Positions 1 to 12,239 of a DNA stretch of 64,000 nucleotides are shown piece after piece. The DNA is from Arachnopeziza araneosa (Eukaryota; Ascomycota; Leotiomycetes; Helotiales; Arachnopezizaceae): contig QYAI01000094.1 of assembly GCA_003988855.1 (NCBI GenBank), forward strand, positions 61,962-125,961, given 5' to 3'. The notes beneath the pieces are model-generated. The model did not search any database. It was given only the letters and a program-made list of their open reading frames with translations, and was not told where the DNA came from. A program made the position numbers and the translations under genes. Every line of letters starts with the position of its first letter. The first letter of the stretch is position 1.

Positions 1-1914
1 AAAATACGGCTGGAACAAGTTCTTCAAGGTCAAAGTCATCTTCGTCAAATTCGACACAAGGATTGTCGACATCATTAAAAAGCACTTCATCCTTAGCCTT
101 TAGCAGTTCAAATTTGAGCTCCTCATCCAAGCCACTGTCTTCAACTTCGAGCTCCACCAAAAGCGTATCATCATCATCGTCCAAAAGTTTGTCTACGACG
201 AGCAGCATATCAAGCTCAAAGTCTTCTTCGGCTTCAAAAACATCATCCTCGTCTAGCATGTCAACTTCAACATTATTGAGCTCCAGCAGCTTTGTGACGA
301 CAACAAAAAACTCATCTTCAACACGTACAACAACAACAGCAACTTCAGCATCGGGAATCTATCACCCTATAACTCCAACTTCTTATGCTGGATGCAATCT
401 AGACCCTAACAACTCAACGCAGACCGTTGTAAGTATCCCTAAGCAACTGACGAGCTTTCACTAAGGATATTTAGGAACTGATCGACACCAATACAGGTAT
501 TTCGTTCATCGACATTAACAATACCGCGGTGATGGCCGTAGACACACTTGACAACTTGACTGAATATCGGTTTGCGGCTACAGCAAATGGCCCGTCTAAG
601 TAAAGTGTGATCAAATTCTCATATTGACAATACTAATATTCAACTAGCATTTTTGACCTTGCTACAGATGGCGGCCTTTTTCTCGCACTTTACGAAGATG
701 ATGGACACATGGGCTTTGTATCAAAGAGGTCAGATTACCACGCTGATGTTCAAGACAGTTTACTGAGACTTTATCCTGCAGCTCTAATGGACAAATTTTT
801 GTTGCAGACAATGCAGGAAATTCCTACATAACAACGTAAGGTTGAACTCGATCTTAACGTCCGGGAACTAATGATCGTACAGTCTCTGGTCAGTAACTTG
901 CAATGGGACTGTTTCTTTCGGTCTCATCGGTGGCTCTGAGTATTCGCTTGCCCTTGCAGAAGATGGGATATCACTTTTTGCTTTTCCATCGGATTTGGCT
1001 CCAACAAAACGAAACCTTATCTTTGACTTTATCACATTCATAATTTTCATCAAAGACCTACTCCATATAAGAACAGACCTGGGAATTGACGATCCTCGGT
1101 GTTCTGATCCAAGCCTTGTTGCGATGGATAAATATGGAACATCGCCGAGTTTTGACGGCTGCGGACATCCACCTTTCCTTTTCAACGATGTACCGTTCGT
1201 TGAATGCTGTAATGATCATGATATTTGCTATGGTAGGCTGGTTATACATTCCAAATTTGATAGTGCTGATATGAACTGCTAGACACATGTTCGACAACAT
1301 ATCTAGACTGTAACAGCGCATTCGCAAGTTGCACCTACGATAAGGCAACAGCTGCATATCCTGGAGGTGACCTAGGCTCTCTTGTCAAGCAATTGGGCTA
1401 TCAGAGGCTTGCTGCGCTATTCGCCTGGATTGTTGAAAGCGAAATTGGTCGCTACGTTTTTGACGTTGCTACAGAAAACCGCTGCGACTGCTGCGAAACC
1501 TACGAAGAATCCTGCTCGGACGGTTGCTCGGATCCACAAACTGACCCCGACAATTGCGGCGCCTGTGATATTGTCTGCGATTCAGGCATCTGCCAAAATG
1601 GTGTCTGTTCCGACGAGTCTTGTGATGCCGCTGTTTGTGGGGATTATATCGGCTGTAATGACAATGACGACTGTCAATGCTATATAACTGCCGATGGCAC
1701 TGGTTTCTGTACTGGACCGCAATACTGTGACGGACTGTCATATTGTGACTCGAACGATGATTGTGGTTCTGGGTCTATCTGTGCGGTTGGCTCATGTTGT
1801 GGAGTAAATGTATGTTTACCAATTAATTGCGGGAATCCTGCGAATATGGCTTTGATGGTGCTGCTTTCGAGTGGAAAAGGCAAGGCGACTTCTGCATCTA
1901 GAGGCAAAATTTAG
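1..1914 (+). CDS. Secreted phospholipase A2-like protein with Ser-rich stalk and Cys-rich tail (5' end outside window)
   Basis: The frame is open to the left edge, so the start and any signal peptide lie outside. Exons by eye: <3..428, 475..599, 648..728, 782..835, 883..1232, 1283..1914; phases agree throughout. The order is a long Ser/Thr-rich low-complexity stretch (a likely O-glycosylated stalk), a roughly 170-residue domain I do not recognise, then a phospholipase A2 core: GCG, then ECCNDHDICYG, completed across the last intron by a TC..TYLDC block. The CCxxHDxCY His-Asp pair is the sPLA2 catalytic signature, and the short GCG-to-CCN spacing most resembles group XII enzymes. A Cys-rich module with repeated CGxC/DNCGAC-type spacing follows. 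The inferred role is an extracellular or wall-attached lipid-acting protein; activity is not shown. The last 20 or so residues look unlike the rest, so a further 3' intron is possible. Confidence 0.75.
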
Positions 1915-3042
1915 GGGTTGTTTTTATCCACAAGTTTTATGCTCTGTGTTATCATTTAAGTTTGTGTAGTTGTTAGACCGATGTGGAATTAAATGAAACT
2001 ATAAACCTGTCATCGCATAAACTGCTAGAGCAAATTACAATTTATTGATACAAGTGAAAGTGAAGATCATTACTCTTTTATCTTTCGTCATAGGACGCCG
2101 AGATGGGAGAAACCAAGAGCGTGTTAAAACGATTTGGTTGTTTGTAATAAATAAACTTCAGTACTGGAAGATCCCTTCCTATCCAAATTTTACTTGAAGG
2201 CAAAACAAATATTGATGAAGTGACAAAAAAATACTCAAGCACCCTCTGATCTATGCACTACCTAGAAGTAAAAAACCCCATTCATACCACCCCAGTAACG
2301 GTCTACAACTCGCTCCACTCCCTCTCTAGCCACACCTCACACCCTCCTCGCGTAACGCGCTCTCTCCACACCCATCAAGCGCGTCTTTCCCCCCAGGCGC
2401 AGCCTCTTGATAAGAATAAATAAGCGATTTGCGACCATCGAAGACGCAAGTTCAGCATGCCATCTAGCGGATGGTTCAGGTCAAGAATTTGCAATCCATC
2501 AACCATATGCGAACATGGTTGGTGGGTACTACGCCATGGCAGAAGATAGATAAATCAGCTGGTCACCAAGTACGGCAACGACAACACGACAAAAGCGGAT
2601 AAAAATCCAACCCCTGATCAGGGCTTGGGTTCTGACTACCAGGCCCACAGGCCTGGTATCAGTTTTGCCACTTTTCCTATGCAGACATGATTTTTTCCCT
2701 TCCTTTAAAAGGGTTTTTTGGGTTCAATTCCCTTTTTTGGAATCCGAGACTTGTGTGGGATTGATTTGTTGATTTTCGAAGCGAGTGTTGATATTAAGCG
2801 AGCCGAAGGTCCTTTGTTGGAGGCAATAGATGGATGATGGGATTGGTTATCCAATTTGAATGAAATAATTCAATCTTGTTGAATATTGGATTAATAGATC
2901 ATCCGAGCTGACTTCAATCCGAAAATAAGCCTTTAGATTATGCTACCTAATGCCTCCATCGCTATGCAAATATACAATTTTCGCTTGCTGCACAAATACC
3001 TTCCCTCATATCACTATTAATTAATACACACATTTGTATCCA
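1915..3042. other. Intergenic, convergent 3' ends
   Basis: No coding exon recognised. It holds the 3' flanks of the PLA2-like gene and of GPI13, a pyrimidine-rich patch near 2300-2400, and one perfect hairpin at 2637-2658 listed separately. Confidence 0.6.
2637..2658. repeat. Perfect 9-bp inverted repeat, 4-nt loop
   Basis: TACCAGGCC and GGCCTGGTA flank the loop CACA. The GC-rich stem lies between two convergent genes. It could be a chance hairpin, a 3'-end structure or a dyad protein site. Confidence 0.7.
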
Positions 3043-6000
3043 CTAACCCCACCCAAAAATCTCACCAACACTCAAAGCATTAACCCTCACACCCATTAAG
3101 GCAACTAAGATCCCTGCCAAATCTACGACAACCAGCACTAGAGCCGCCGTCATGAACCTTGGGCTAAATATGCGATATAGCATAAGATGCCTCCTTAACC
3201 ATCCTGCCCACATTGTAGTTGCTAACCCTACCACAGCATAGTAAGCCAGATGATACGCCAATGCTGTCAAAACCGCTTTAAGAAGTCCTTTCTTCTTGGG
3301 TTTTTGCTTCCACAAAGCGACCAGCGGAACACTTGCTACAGCGAGGATCTGGGCTCCGAAGCTATTGAGAGCGATTAGGAGTGGGGAGTACGGATAGCGG
3401 ATTGTATGGAGTGGAATGAAGGCGGATTCCCATTGGATAGCGGAGGGAGTGGCTTGGTGACCGGTTTTGAAGAAGTGGAAGGAGCCTAGAATAGCAAGGA
3501 CGATAGGACCGATGGAGGAGGAAGTTAAGGCGTTTAAATCGAGAATCTCGACCAGGGAAAGAATCTGCCAGGCCATAAGGGATAAGGCTCCTCCTCCCAT
3601 GGGTTTCTGAACAAGGAGGATGCAGAGGAGGATGTTTACTACAAGCAGAAAGTAGCGGGTGCCATGAGTGTTGGCGTAGCCGAGGATAGTGACTATTGCA
3701 CTAGAGCTGTTATTTCCTTGAGATTTCAAAGAAGCGGCTGTATTAATAGAGACGCAAGGAGGCGCGTAACCGAATGCTGTTGACCCAGCTCCGATCGCTA
3801 TTGCGAAGATAGTCTGAGCAATGGGTACTCTTATATTCTTCAGAATTCCTTGTTTGAAGAAGTTGGGGAACCATTCGCCATCATCAGCGGCATCTATAGT
3901 CCAGAAGATAGCACTGAGAACAAGCCCGATTCGGAAGGCCCAACCAATCCATATTAGCGCAAAACCTTCGTATGAGCGACTGCCAGTGTAGTAGGATTTT
4001 ATGATAGAAGGTAGAAATATGGCAACAATGAAAGGAATTACCAATTGCCATGGCGCTGATGTTGAAGAGTTCGCTGAGGAGTAATATGTTGATCGGCAGT
4101 AAGGCATCTGCTCTTCCCTACAAAGTTTCGAGAAAGACGCTACCCAGCCAAGAGCAACAAATAAGGCGGAATGATATACTGCCAGTATTCTATCTTGAGT
4201 GTTTTCTATTCGCAACGAAGAGATAGCGGCTGTAAGTCCAAAAGTCGAGATAAAAAATAGTAGAATAGAATCTTCCCATATGGTATACGAGTTTGAAGCA
4301 AACCCAATCGACTGGCTGAGTGTGAATATTACAGCAAGCCAACCCCAGACCGTTGATGGGAATGGGTTATCAAATGCCATCCTGCGTCTCACTTCTTGGT
4401 ATAACACGCCAATAAGACCAGTGATAGCAGCCAGAGCAACTCCGAAATCCACCACCGAGTCACCACCAATTCCCATCCACAAGGTTAGGCCAGCCGCCGT
4501 CCCCAGAAGGCTGCCGATCAAAGCTCCCCTGACTAACAATCGACTGGTCGACTCATCCTCATCCGTAGCTGTAATCCCTTTGGCAAAGTTATCAACCTCT
4601 AATTGCAACTCAACACGGTCTAATTCAGGATCATCAACAGCATCTCCATCCTCAGAGTTCCCGTTCGCATAGAGTATCAAAGTCACTAAACCAGCAGCCA
4701 GGATTCCTATTCCCAAAAACATACATGGGACATCAAATCTGGCCCAGAGACTTCTACAGATCCTCAAAGTCTCCGCAGAAAAGGCGGAATACGCGGTGTA
4801 AACTTCTTTCCAAGCTGGTTTCCCAACCATTGAATCCTCAGCCGCGGCCCATAATGTACGAGGGGTGCCATCTACTGTCATCTCGTCTATTCCACGAGCT
4901 TTGTAGTAAGTTGTTTGATATCTCTTAATGCCAGCAGCAGTCATTCTCGCAACTGCAGCGAGATTATTCCACGCATTTCCTTTCTTTCCGGCAAAAGCTT
5001 CTTCTATGGGTCTCCCTAGGTTGTTGAATGGGATTGGAATACCCAAGAGTAACGCTAGGGTGGGAACCAGATCAATCTGATCCACTGGCCTCTCTTTCGC
5101 GCTTTGGGGAGGTATTATAAATGAAGGATTCGTTCTTCCAAAAATACCCTTCTTGGAGTACATCCAGAGAGCAGCCTGGACTTCATCATCGCTCTCTCCG
5201 CCATGGTCACCTTTCCCGTCCATCCCATGATCACCCATAACTACTAGGAGCGTATCATCAGCGAGACTCCGGACTACATCCCTTAGAAGCCCATCCATCT
5301 GCGCTAATTTGGAAGTCATAGCGGGATGATTTGGACCATATCTATGGCCTGCATGGTCAACTCCAAGAAAATGCGCAATCATAACATCCCACTCTGCCCG
5401 ACGCTCTTTCTTCAACAATGGCATGATATGTTCCGTGACTCCATTATCAACAGTGTGAAGATCCCAAACATTGAAGCTGTCATATGCTCTACTGATTCCT
5501 TCCTCAAAATAGCCAGGGAAAAGAGCGGTCCATGTATCATCTCCCAGGTGAACGATTTTCCTCCCCGCATCCTTCAGTTGTATTAGTAGATTATCTTCCT
5601 CAATCGCCGTACCTGCAAAATTGGAACCCGCATCCACAAAAGTAGGTAGAGTTCCGGTCGTCAAACCCTTAAGCCTTTGCAATGTCGCCGTAGGTGGGTC
5701 CGCAATAAAAGGTAATAAGAACGCGTTATTTGGTTCTTTAATTGCTATATGGTATAGGAAGGGAAGATGGTTATGGTAGGCCTGTGGATCAGTGGCATTG
5801 TAAGGAATGGTAAAGTCGTAGCGTAAAGCGTCTATAATGATAACCACAGCTTTATCAAAGCTCTTCGGATGCCAGCATCCTGCTGTTTGTGTACCGGCGC
5901 CCGCGAAAAAGGCGATCGGCGTAATTGGAGGGTTAGAACATGAGGATTTCTCTTCGAGGACGAGACGTGTGAGAAGGAAGCCTTTCATAAAGAAGTAGAT

Positions 6001-6339
6001 TCCAGAAGCGTGTATGAAGCTGTTTAAGGGTTTATCAGCCATATTCTTCTCTTCAAAATCAGACAGGTAGACTTACAACAACCATGTAAAGAATCCTAAA
6101 CCCCAGAGCCACTCTGTTTTAAACCTCCTAGCTTTCCTTTCATTCAACTGCTCAATCGTACTCTTCGCTTTCTCATTCGGAGCCAACCCATTCTTCGCCA
6201 TTACACCCCTCAAATTCTTCTCATCTTCAGCATCTTTTAGCGCTTTTGCTCGTGCATATTGCGCTGCAATGGAGGTATAGTTTCCCGGAACGGCTTTCGG
6301 GATCGAGGGAGTAACCGTTCTGGGCTGCGAGTCAGCCAT
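3043..6339 (-). CDS. GPI13: GPI ethanolamine phosphate transferase 3 (Gpi13/PIG-O)
   Basis: Adds phosphoethanolamine to the third mannose of the GPI precursor in the ER membrane, the step needed before transfer to protein. Two exons, 6077..6339 and 3043..6019, give 1079 aa; the 57-nt intron has a GTAAGT donor and AACAG acceptor. The N-terminus is a short cytosolic arm plus a first membrane helix that spans the splice (WLF-FIHASGIYFF). Alkaline-phosphatase-fold motifs follow: DALRYDF near residue 151, LGVDHAGHRYGP near 308-317 and GDHGM...GDHGGES near 350-363. The remaining half is a multi-spanning membrane domain. The VDHAGHRYGP form favours Gpi13 over Gpi7/Las21. An in-frame ATG at 6042 would give a 999-aa protein lacking the first exon, but that ATG lies inside the intron. 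Confidence 0.93.
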
Positions 6340-6902
6340 TGTTATTTGGGGCTGCAAATGCAAGGCTGTGAAGAAATGGTTTTATGGTAAGGAGCGTAAA
6401 AGGATCGGCGTCAAGGCCATGTGAAATGTACATATAAGTAAGTTGGATGAAATGAAGTGAAGACTGTCCTAAAATGGTGAGGTTCAGCCTCGCCAAATTT
6501 CTTTAGTGGCCGCGCCGGCTGTGGGAGTTTCGGCTCTAGCTGCTAATAACAATAATTAACTACGTAACTGCTTTTCTTATACAGAAATGTTTGTTCAGTA
6601 GTTTAGATTTCGAATACATTTTTTTTTAATTTAGAACAATAAATTCTTGATTGCTCAATCTCGATGTCCAGGTTGGATGAGGCGGTAGTGAGATAGAGGG
6701 TTGAATGGAGAACTCGTAGAACAAATCACTTCGATAACAAAGATAACGAGTATCAAAAAACCCGCTCGAAAGTTCATGTACAGGAACTGATACTACATAA
6801 GATCCTGAAACCCTTGCCCAAATTTAATCATAGGATATCCCGTTTCCGCCGCCTATTCCACCCTCTCCATCGTAACTTCAGTATCGTCAAACTTGGCCTC
6901 AC
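6340..6902. other. Intergenic between GPI13 and VPS68
   Basis: AT-rich. Contains the GPI13 promoter side (CT-poor, no clear TATA) and the VPS68 3' flank. No ORF or RNA recognised. Confidence 0.6.
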
Positions 6903-7647
6903 TTATAAAGCCAAGTTATACGAATACTCATCCTCCATGTTCTGGCTAAGCCAAAGCACCACCGAGCTAAGCACTGTCAGTAAATGTCTACCTAAATACA
7001 TCCAGAGCCTCTCGACGCATCTTTAACTTACCTCAGCATAACCAGCCCGTTCGCAACCACATTCGCAATTCCCATATACATAGTAAGCCACTCAGCCTCC
7101 CCAACGACGTATTTCAGGACCAGTACCGTCACTCCACCTGCCATACCTCCCGCTAGACTCGCAAACCCCAAGAACAACACCACCCTCGCTTTCCACGCTA
7201 CCCCACTTCCAGAATAGGAGAATGAGTCTGCGGAGAGGCGAGTCTTCTCAATAGAATTGATGATGAGCATGCCGAGGGATGAGAAGATGAGGGGGAGCCA
7301 ATCAATGAAGTTAATATGGATGGTACTGCCGTTTCTGGAGTGGGACCACACAGCTGCGTCGAGAAGGATGTAGAAGGCGAGCGAGAACTATGTGATTGTA
7401 TTAGCAAATTTTATTCCGTTTTAAAGTGTCTTTCTCTGGAATCCAACATCATAGTGCGGTATCCTCTAAACCACAAGGCTAAGCCCTCACCCCTCCATCA
7501 TCCTTACTACGGCCCGCCATATACTATTCACCAAAAAAAGAAGCGCAAACATACCAATGCGCCAGCCCCATAGACACCTGCACTCCTTGCCATAGCGCTA
7601 TTCAACCATTCTGGCTTCCTGAACTTCCAAAGACGCTCTTCCGACAT
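6903..7647 (-). CDS. VPS68: Vps68/TMEM50 family (UPF0220) endosomal membrane protein
   Basis: Family members are small four-helix membrane proteins of endosome and vacuole; yeast Vps68 acts in vacuolar protein sorting with Vps55. Exons 7555..7647, 7032..7387 and 6903..6966 give 170 aa, close to yeast Vps68 (about 184). Four hydrophobic segments are visible, near residues 20-47, 58-78, 95-120 and 128-150. The family block runs from LGMLIINSIEK through a Ser-rich loop to KARVVLFLGFASLAGG. The last 21 codons exist only after splicing: reading straight through stops at the GTAAGT donor. The C-terminus SSVVLWLSQN...EDEYSYNLAL resembles other fungal Vps68 ends. Of two nearby acceptors (GACAG and CTTAG), only CTTAG keeps an open frame. 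Confidence 0.88.
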
Positions 7648-8518
7648 TCTGTCTGTAGATTGCTTTCCCTTATCAGCCTTTAAACTAGTCGATTTGCTTT
7701 CAAGAGCACACGCAAGATGGTCGACTTCGATATGTTTGGCGCAGAAATGATGTAACCTGGTGGTCGAGTGGGCGTAGAAGGCAGTTGGTGAAGCTCCATC
7801 AGCTTCATGGCTTCGAAACGGCAGCTGCCGATGACGCTAAGGCGGGAGAACGTAAGAGTGTCACGTGCCGAAACCCTAAAACAGAAATATAGGAGGCTTA
7901 TTTTATTTTCGGAGACTCAGTCCACACTCGTTCAGGTATTCTGCATGCTGTTGTGCTATGAGTGTATTCTTGTATTTGGTGTTTCCCCATGTCTCATTAC
8001 CAGCATTTGAATTATGCATCCAAGGTCCAGAATTGACCAGTCTAAAGCAAATGCATTCGTCTTCCCATCCATTCATGTCCATAGAATAATACTCCTCATA
8101 CGTCTTTTCCTCACTTCTCTATCACCACTCTCCCTCATTCAAATGTAGAAGTAGAAGAGAAATGCTACCCCAAAACACTAGCTACCATAATTGTACAACG
8201 AAGCCTCTTTTCAGCCCGTAGCAGAGAAGAAAGAGACCTGCTCGGCCAGGCCCGCGGCTTCGAAAAGGATAAGAAAATCTCCTAACTCAGACAATTCCAG
8301 GTTGTATGTGCATTTGGAACCGAAATTACGCCCGTGTAAGCAACCAACACCCGTCTCCTCACTTTTGTATGATCGGCCAAGGAGAAAGCCAGAATACCTC
8401 CAATGCATGCCGTGTCATTCCCCAATGACAAGATTTCTGTGAAAAGAAATCTTCAGATTACATGCGCCTCGAACGCCTTGCCATGGTGTTTGCGGATCAA
8501 ATAAAGAAGTGGATGTTA
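7648..8518. other. Intergenic between VPS68 and KNR4
   Basis: Short open frames occur (for example an ATG at 7807 followed by 15 codons and a GTAAGA), but none resembles a known protein or joins convincingly to a second exon. Probably the VPS68 promoter and KNR4 3' UTR. Confidence 0.5.
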
Positions 8519-10275
8519 TTAGATCTCAATTGTCTTCATCACAGTCTCCCCCTCGACTGGCACCTTTTTAAAAGTACCGTTTCTAATGGCACCATTCAAC
8601 TGTTCCCCAGCCTTGGAATTCTCTTTGTTATCATCGAGCGGTGTAACTGGATCTAAGAGTGACTGCAGTGATTTGTTTAGCTGCCGAACATCCTCACTTG
8701 GTCTGGGTGTCTCCACTTCAACAAGCTTCTCGGGTTTGATGCCATTGGTGTGAAGCTTGATCGGAGCTGAATTTTCCTCGGCGACTCTGGCCAAAGGACT
8801 TGATTTTCCATAATTGGGACGAATAGGACTTGCAACAGGAGACGCTCCACCGAACCTTTGCATAGAACGACCTCGAGGTTCGCCAGTCTCAGCAGTAGGG
8901 CTGGCGTATGGAGATCCCGATGGAGACCCGTTGGCTTGAGCGTAAGCAGTGGGAGCTTGAGACCTGCGCTTTGCGCCTTTACGCCCGTATTTCTGATCCA
9001 TCCTCCATCTTAAAATATCCAAATATCCAGGTTCGACATTCCTCGACTTAAATTCTCTCAACTTCAGCTCATTCGTGTCCTCGTCAACAAACCATTTCCC
9101 GCTGTTCAAGTCATCTGCAACAGTCGCTAGGAAAGCGGACCAGGACCGAGCAACAACATATTTGCAATCATAGTCTCGACCAAAAAGAATAACCTGTCCC
9201 CATTTTCCAGTGGGCCCGGGTGCGAGATCGACTGCTAAGTTGTTTCCTCCCCAATCACGGACCAATGGAATCCAAGATGGGTGTGCATAGACTTTTTGGA
9301 TGGCGCCTGCAGGCTGTGAATCTTGGCGGTTGAGTAGATCTTGTCTCCAAAGAGGGTTTTGTTGATTGTTAGCGGTTGGTCTTGAGGATGAAGAGCTTCC
9401 GCCCAAAGTTTTAGCTGGCGTAGCAGGCTTGAAGTTGATGGGCTCCGTCAGATATTCATGATTGACTTTTCTCCAGTTCTCCCACTCCTGGACAATTTCT
9501 TCGCAGTCCAGTAACATGCAACCGAAGATTATACCAGTTGGCATTCCTCCGCGCTCCTGACCATCGTGAACCTGTAGAGACTCTCGAACTTCCATGGGAA
9601 GCGAGCAATCCAACTGATGTTCTAATTCGTTCAAGTCATTCGATGTGCAGCCTTCGCAAAGCTGGTCAAAAAGCTCTGGATAATTCTCCTCCGCCCATCT
9701 ATCAATTCGCTTCCATGAATGTCCTACAGGAGGTGGGGGTGGTTGACCCTCCTGAAACGCCTGTAGTTGGATTTCACCGGGACCCGTATTCTCAAGGTTT
9801 TCATTCGTGTTCGATCGTTGTAGAGCCGCCGCATTTGATCTCATACCAGGGGAGTATGGTGAGGGACTGTGTGGGTTGGCGGTTGGGGAGCCAGGATAGG
9901 CGGTGTTGCTCAAAGCTGAAGTGGAAAGTCTGCCAGACTCTTCAAAATAGGGAGAGTTGATATCCGCGCGTGATTCCGAGGCCGTCGTAGCGACAGATGT
10001 GAGGGGAGCGTGTCGGCTTTGTGCGAGAGGTACATGTTGTCCAGTTCGAAAGGGAGAGTCGTAGTCAGAGTCTGTTTACATGTGGTTAGACGGGCTTGGG
10101 AGGAGGATTGAAGAGTCAACATACGACGATCATAGCTGGTCATCGTATGCCAGAACGAGCGAAAGGCTGATCCGAACCTAGAAGGGAAGAAGTCATTAGC
10201 ATCTCTTGTTGTCGTCGTGGCAGATGGAAAGGAGGTCAGCGAAAAAGGGATGGAGACTCACGAAGACGACGCCAT
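8519..10275 (-). CDS. KNR4: Knr4/Smi1 family cell-wall synthesis regulator
   Basis: In yeast Knr4/Smi1 links glucan/chitin synthesis and the cell-integrity MAPK pathway, localising to bud sites. Three exons: 10262..10275 (only 14 nt, MASS plus two bases), 10125..10177 and 8519..10071, giving 539 aa. The N-terminal part (SFGSAFRSFWHTMTSYDRH) is built from the first two exons. The SMI1_KNR4 domain follows, with WKRIDRWAEENYPELFDQL, a LP.EVRESLQVHDGQ block, GIIFGCMLLDCEEIVQEW, and later VYAHPSWIPLVRDWGGNNLAVDLAPGP with GQVILFGRDYDCKYVVA. The C-terminal third is Ser/Pro-rich and probably disordered, as in orthologues. The 14-nt first exon fixes the start: no other ATG in frame precedes the conserved block. 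Confidence 0.92.
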
Positions 10276-12239
10276 GTCTGGCGATGGAGCAATGATTGTA
10301 GACACGATGAACAGAATTGAGGAAATGTGCCAGAATGGCGTTGAGAGAAACGAGAGATTCTTTCTTGGTGCGTTCCAAAACGAAAGTGACGATGTTCTTG
10401 TGGCAAGTCGCGGTTGTTGCCAAGGACAATGGAGTTTCCGTTGACGAGGTGGAGGCAAGTCGAGATCGAATTAAATTGCGCCGCCCAAAAATGGTTGGTT
10501 AGCAAGCTCGGTGCGTTTTGCTCTAATTCGGGGACCGCGAATATGCCGGCCTGCAAGTCAGGGCCAGGAGAGGAATAGCTGCAGATGCTGTTACCTTTTC
10601 TTTTTCGATCTCTTTGCCGCAATTCTGAAATAGACGCGCTGCGGGTTTCTGGAGGGGGGGCGGATGATGATGGCTGAGAAGAAGCATTTGTTCTTCTCCT
10701 CCGCCTTCTTACAAACAACACACGGTATCCCTATCTTCCGCCTTGCATGCCGAGTCAAGCTGATGGTGTGGGTTTGATTGTCAATGAGCAGCAGCGTGAT
10801 CCAGAGGCTCCAGATCAAGCCAGGAGGAACGGTCGCAGGTCCCTAGGGAAGATTAACCTCCACGGTCAGCTGTCCTGGTTAATAAACAGGTTATAGGCTT
10901 GAAACGACCATCCATAGAGCCTGTATTATGATGGTAATTTACTTCAGCACTTTAAACATTGACGTCGCCGCTCAATCTCGGCATGTGGCCCTATTAGGAA
11001 GTCAAAAAGCTTGGATTTGCGTCCCCAGGATCCCTTCTTCCCTGGTCCATCAACGTCACTGATTGTCAAAGAAAAAATAAGAGCCCCTGAATTGATTATC
11101 GTCACTCCAACTGCAACGCTCTTCTCCATGCAACATCTCAGCTAGAGTTGGCCATCTCAGGTACAGCATGGCAATGAAGGCGCAGCACACAGGACCTCGT
11201 ATGCGCCACAGGTAAGGTACTGCTGTGCGAGCGCACACTTGTGGTGCATATTCTTCATTTCTGTTTGATGGCATCGCTCTCGCACCGTAGCAGGCGTGTT
11301 TCATGTCCACGCACCACGTCTTGTTCTGCAGGTTCCCGTGCGGGCGCCTGACGCCAGAAACCTACCGCTGAGGAAGAGGCCCATCTAGAAATTGGGGGGT
11401 TCAGCGGTAGGAGAGTAGCTCGGTCCTCGTGGTTGCCAGGCTGCTGGTTGGGCGGTCAAGAATGGGTCGTTGACAGAGAGGCCGGAACAGCTGTGGCTGC
11501 ATGGCTGCCACCCCCTGAAGAAACCACCCTCGCTTGATGCTGAAGCCTGGAGAATCTGCTGCTGGAGTCAGGGGACGAAAACATCAACATCCGCTTCATC
11601 GATATAATATTTAGACGTCGAAACTTCTTGGCAACTTGCACATCATGTCGATCTAGAGTCGCAGCGCTGTCAGATGGACCATTTGCTTTTGCCTACCTAC
11701 CCCGCTCGAAGATGCATTTTGTTGCCACAAGTCACTGGGGCGAGTTTGATAGTCCCAAACCGACAGCGTTTGTCAAACATTTCCCTCTTCACTCTCTAAA
11801 GTATGTACAGTCTTTGTGTCCTTATCTTTGCTTGTGAAGTTTTGGATTTCCAAGTCAAGAGACCTCCACTTGTAGATAGCCAAATTTAAGTTTATCTTGC
11901 GAGGAGATACCGAGGAGGTTTCGCGATCTAGGCCATGCCACTCGATCTCACGTACAACCCAAGCATGTCGATCAGAGCACCGTCCTGGACGCACATTAGC
12001 TGTCCGACACTGCCCTCCAACATCTGGTGGCAAAATCCCTGGGTCTTTGAATTCTCGGATGGCTATAAACGCAATAGAATACAATTACTGACCGCTGCGG
12101 GCTTAGCTGTTTACTCAGTCCTTTATAAATTCTATAAATCTGCATGATGCTGGCTCTTAAGCCATTCCAGAACTCCAAGGTATGCCTTGCATACCAGCAT
12201 CCAACCATGACCCATCGTACAACTAGCTTGAAGTACCTC
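10276..12239. other. Intergenic upstream of KNR4, downstream of SEC8
   Basis: About 2 kb with no recognised gene on either strand. Open frames of 60-100 codons are present but lack family motifs or good splice continuations. An 11-bp inverted repeat at 11361-11411 is listed separately. Confidence 0.5.
11361..11411. repeat. 11-bp perfect inverted repeat, 29-nt spacer
   Basis: CCTACCGCTGA at 11361-11371 and TCAGCGGTAGG at 11401-11411 are exact reverse complements. No adjacent transposase ORF or target-site duplication was seen. A short MITE-like remnant or a dyad protein-binding site are both possible. Confidence 0.6.

Noticed and set aside
2700..2745. GGGTTCAATTCCC resembling a tRNA T-arm (B box)
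   Set aside because: No matching A box, acceptor stem or anticodon arm at the right distance.
8211..8408. 65-codon minus frame in the VPS68-KNR4 gap
   Set aside because: No ortholog-like pattern, no splice partner, inside a likely KNR4 3' UTR.
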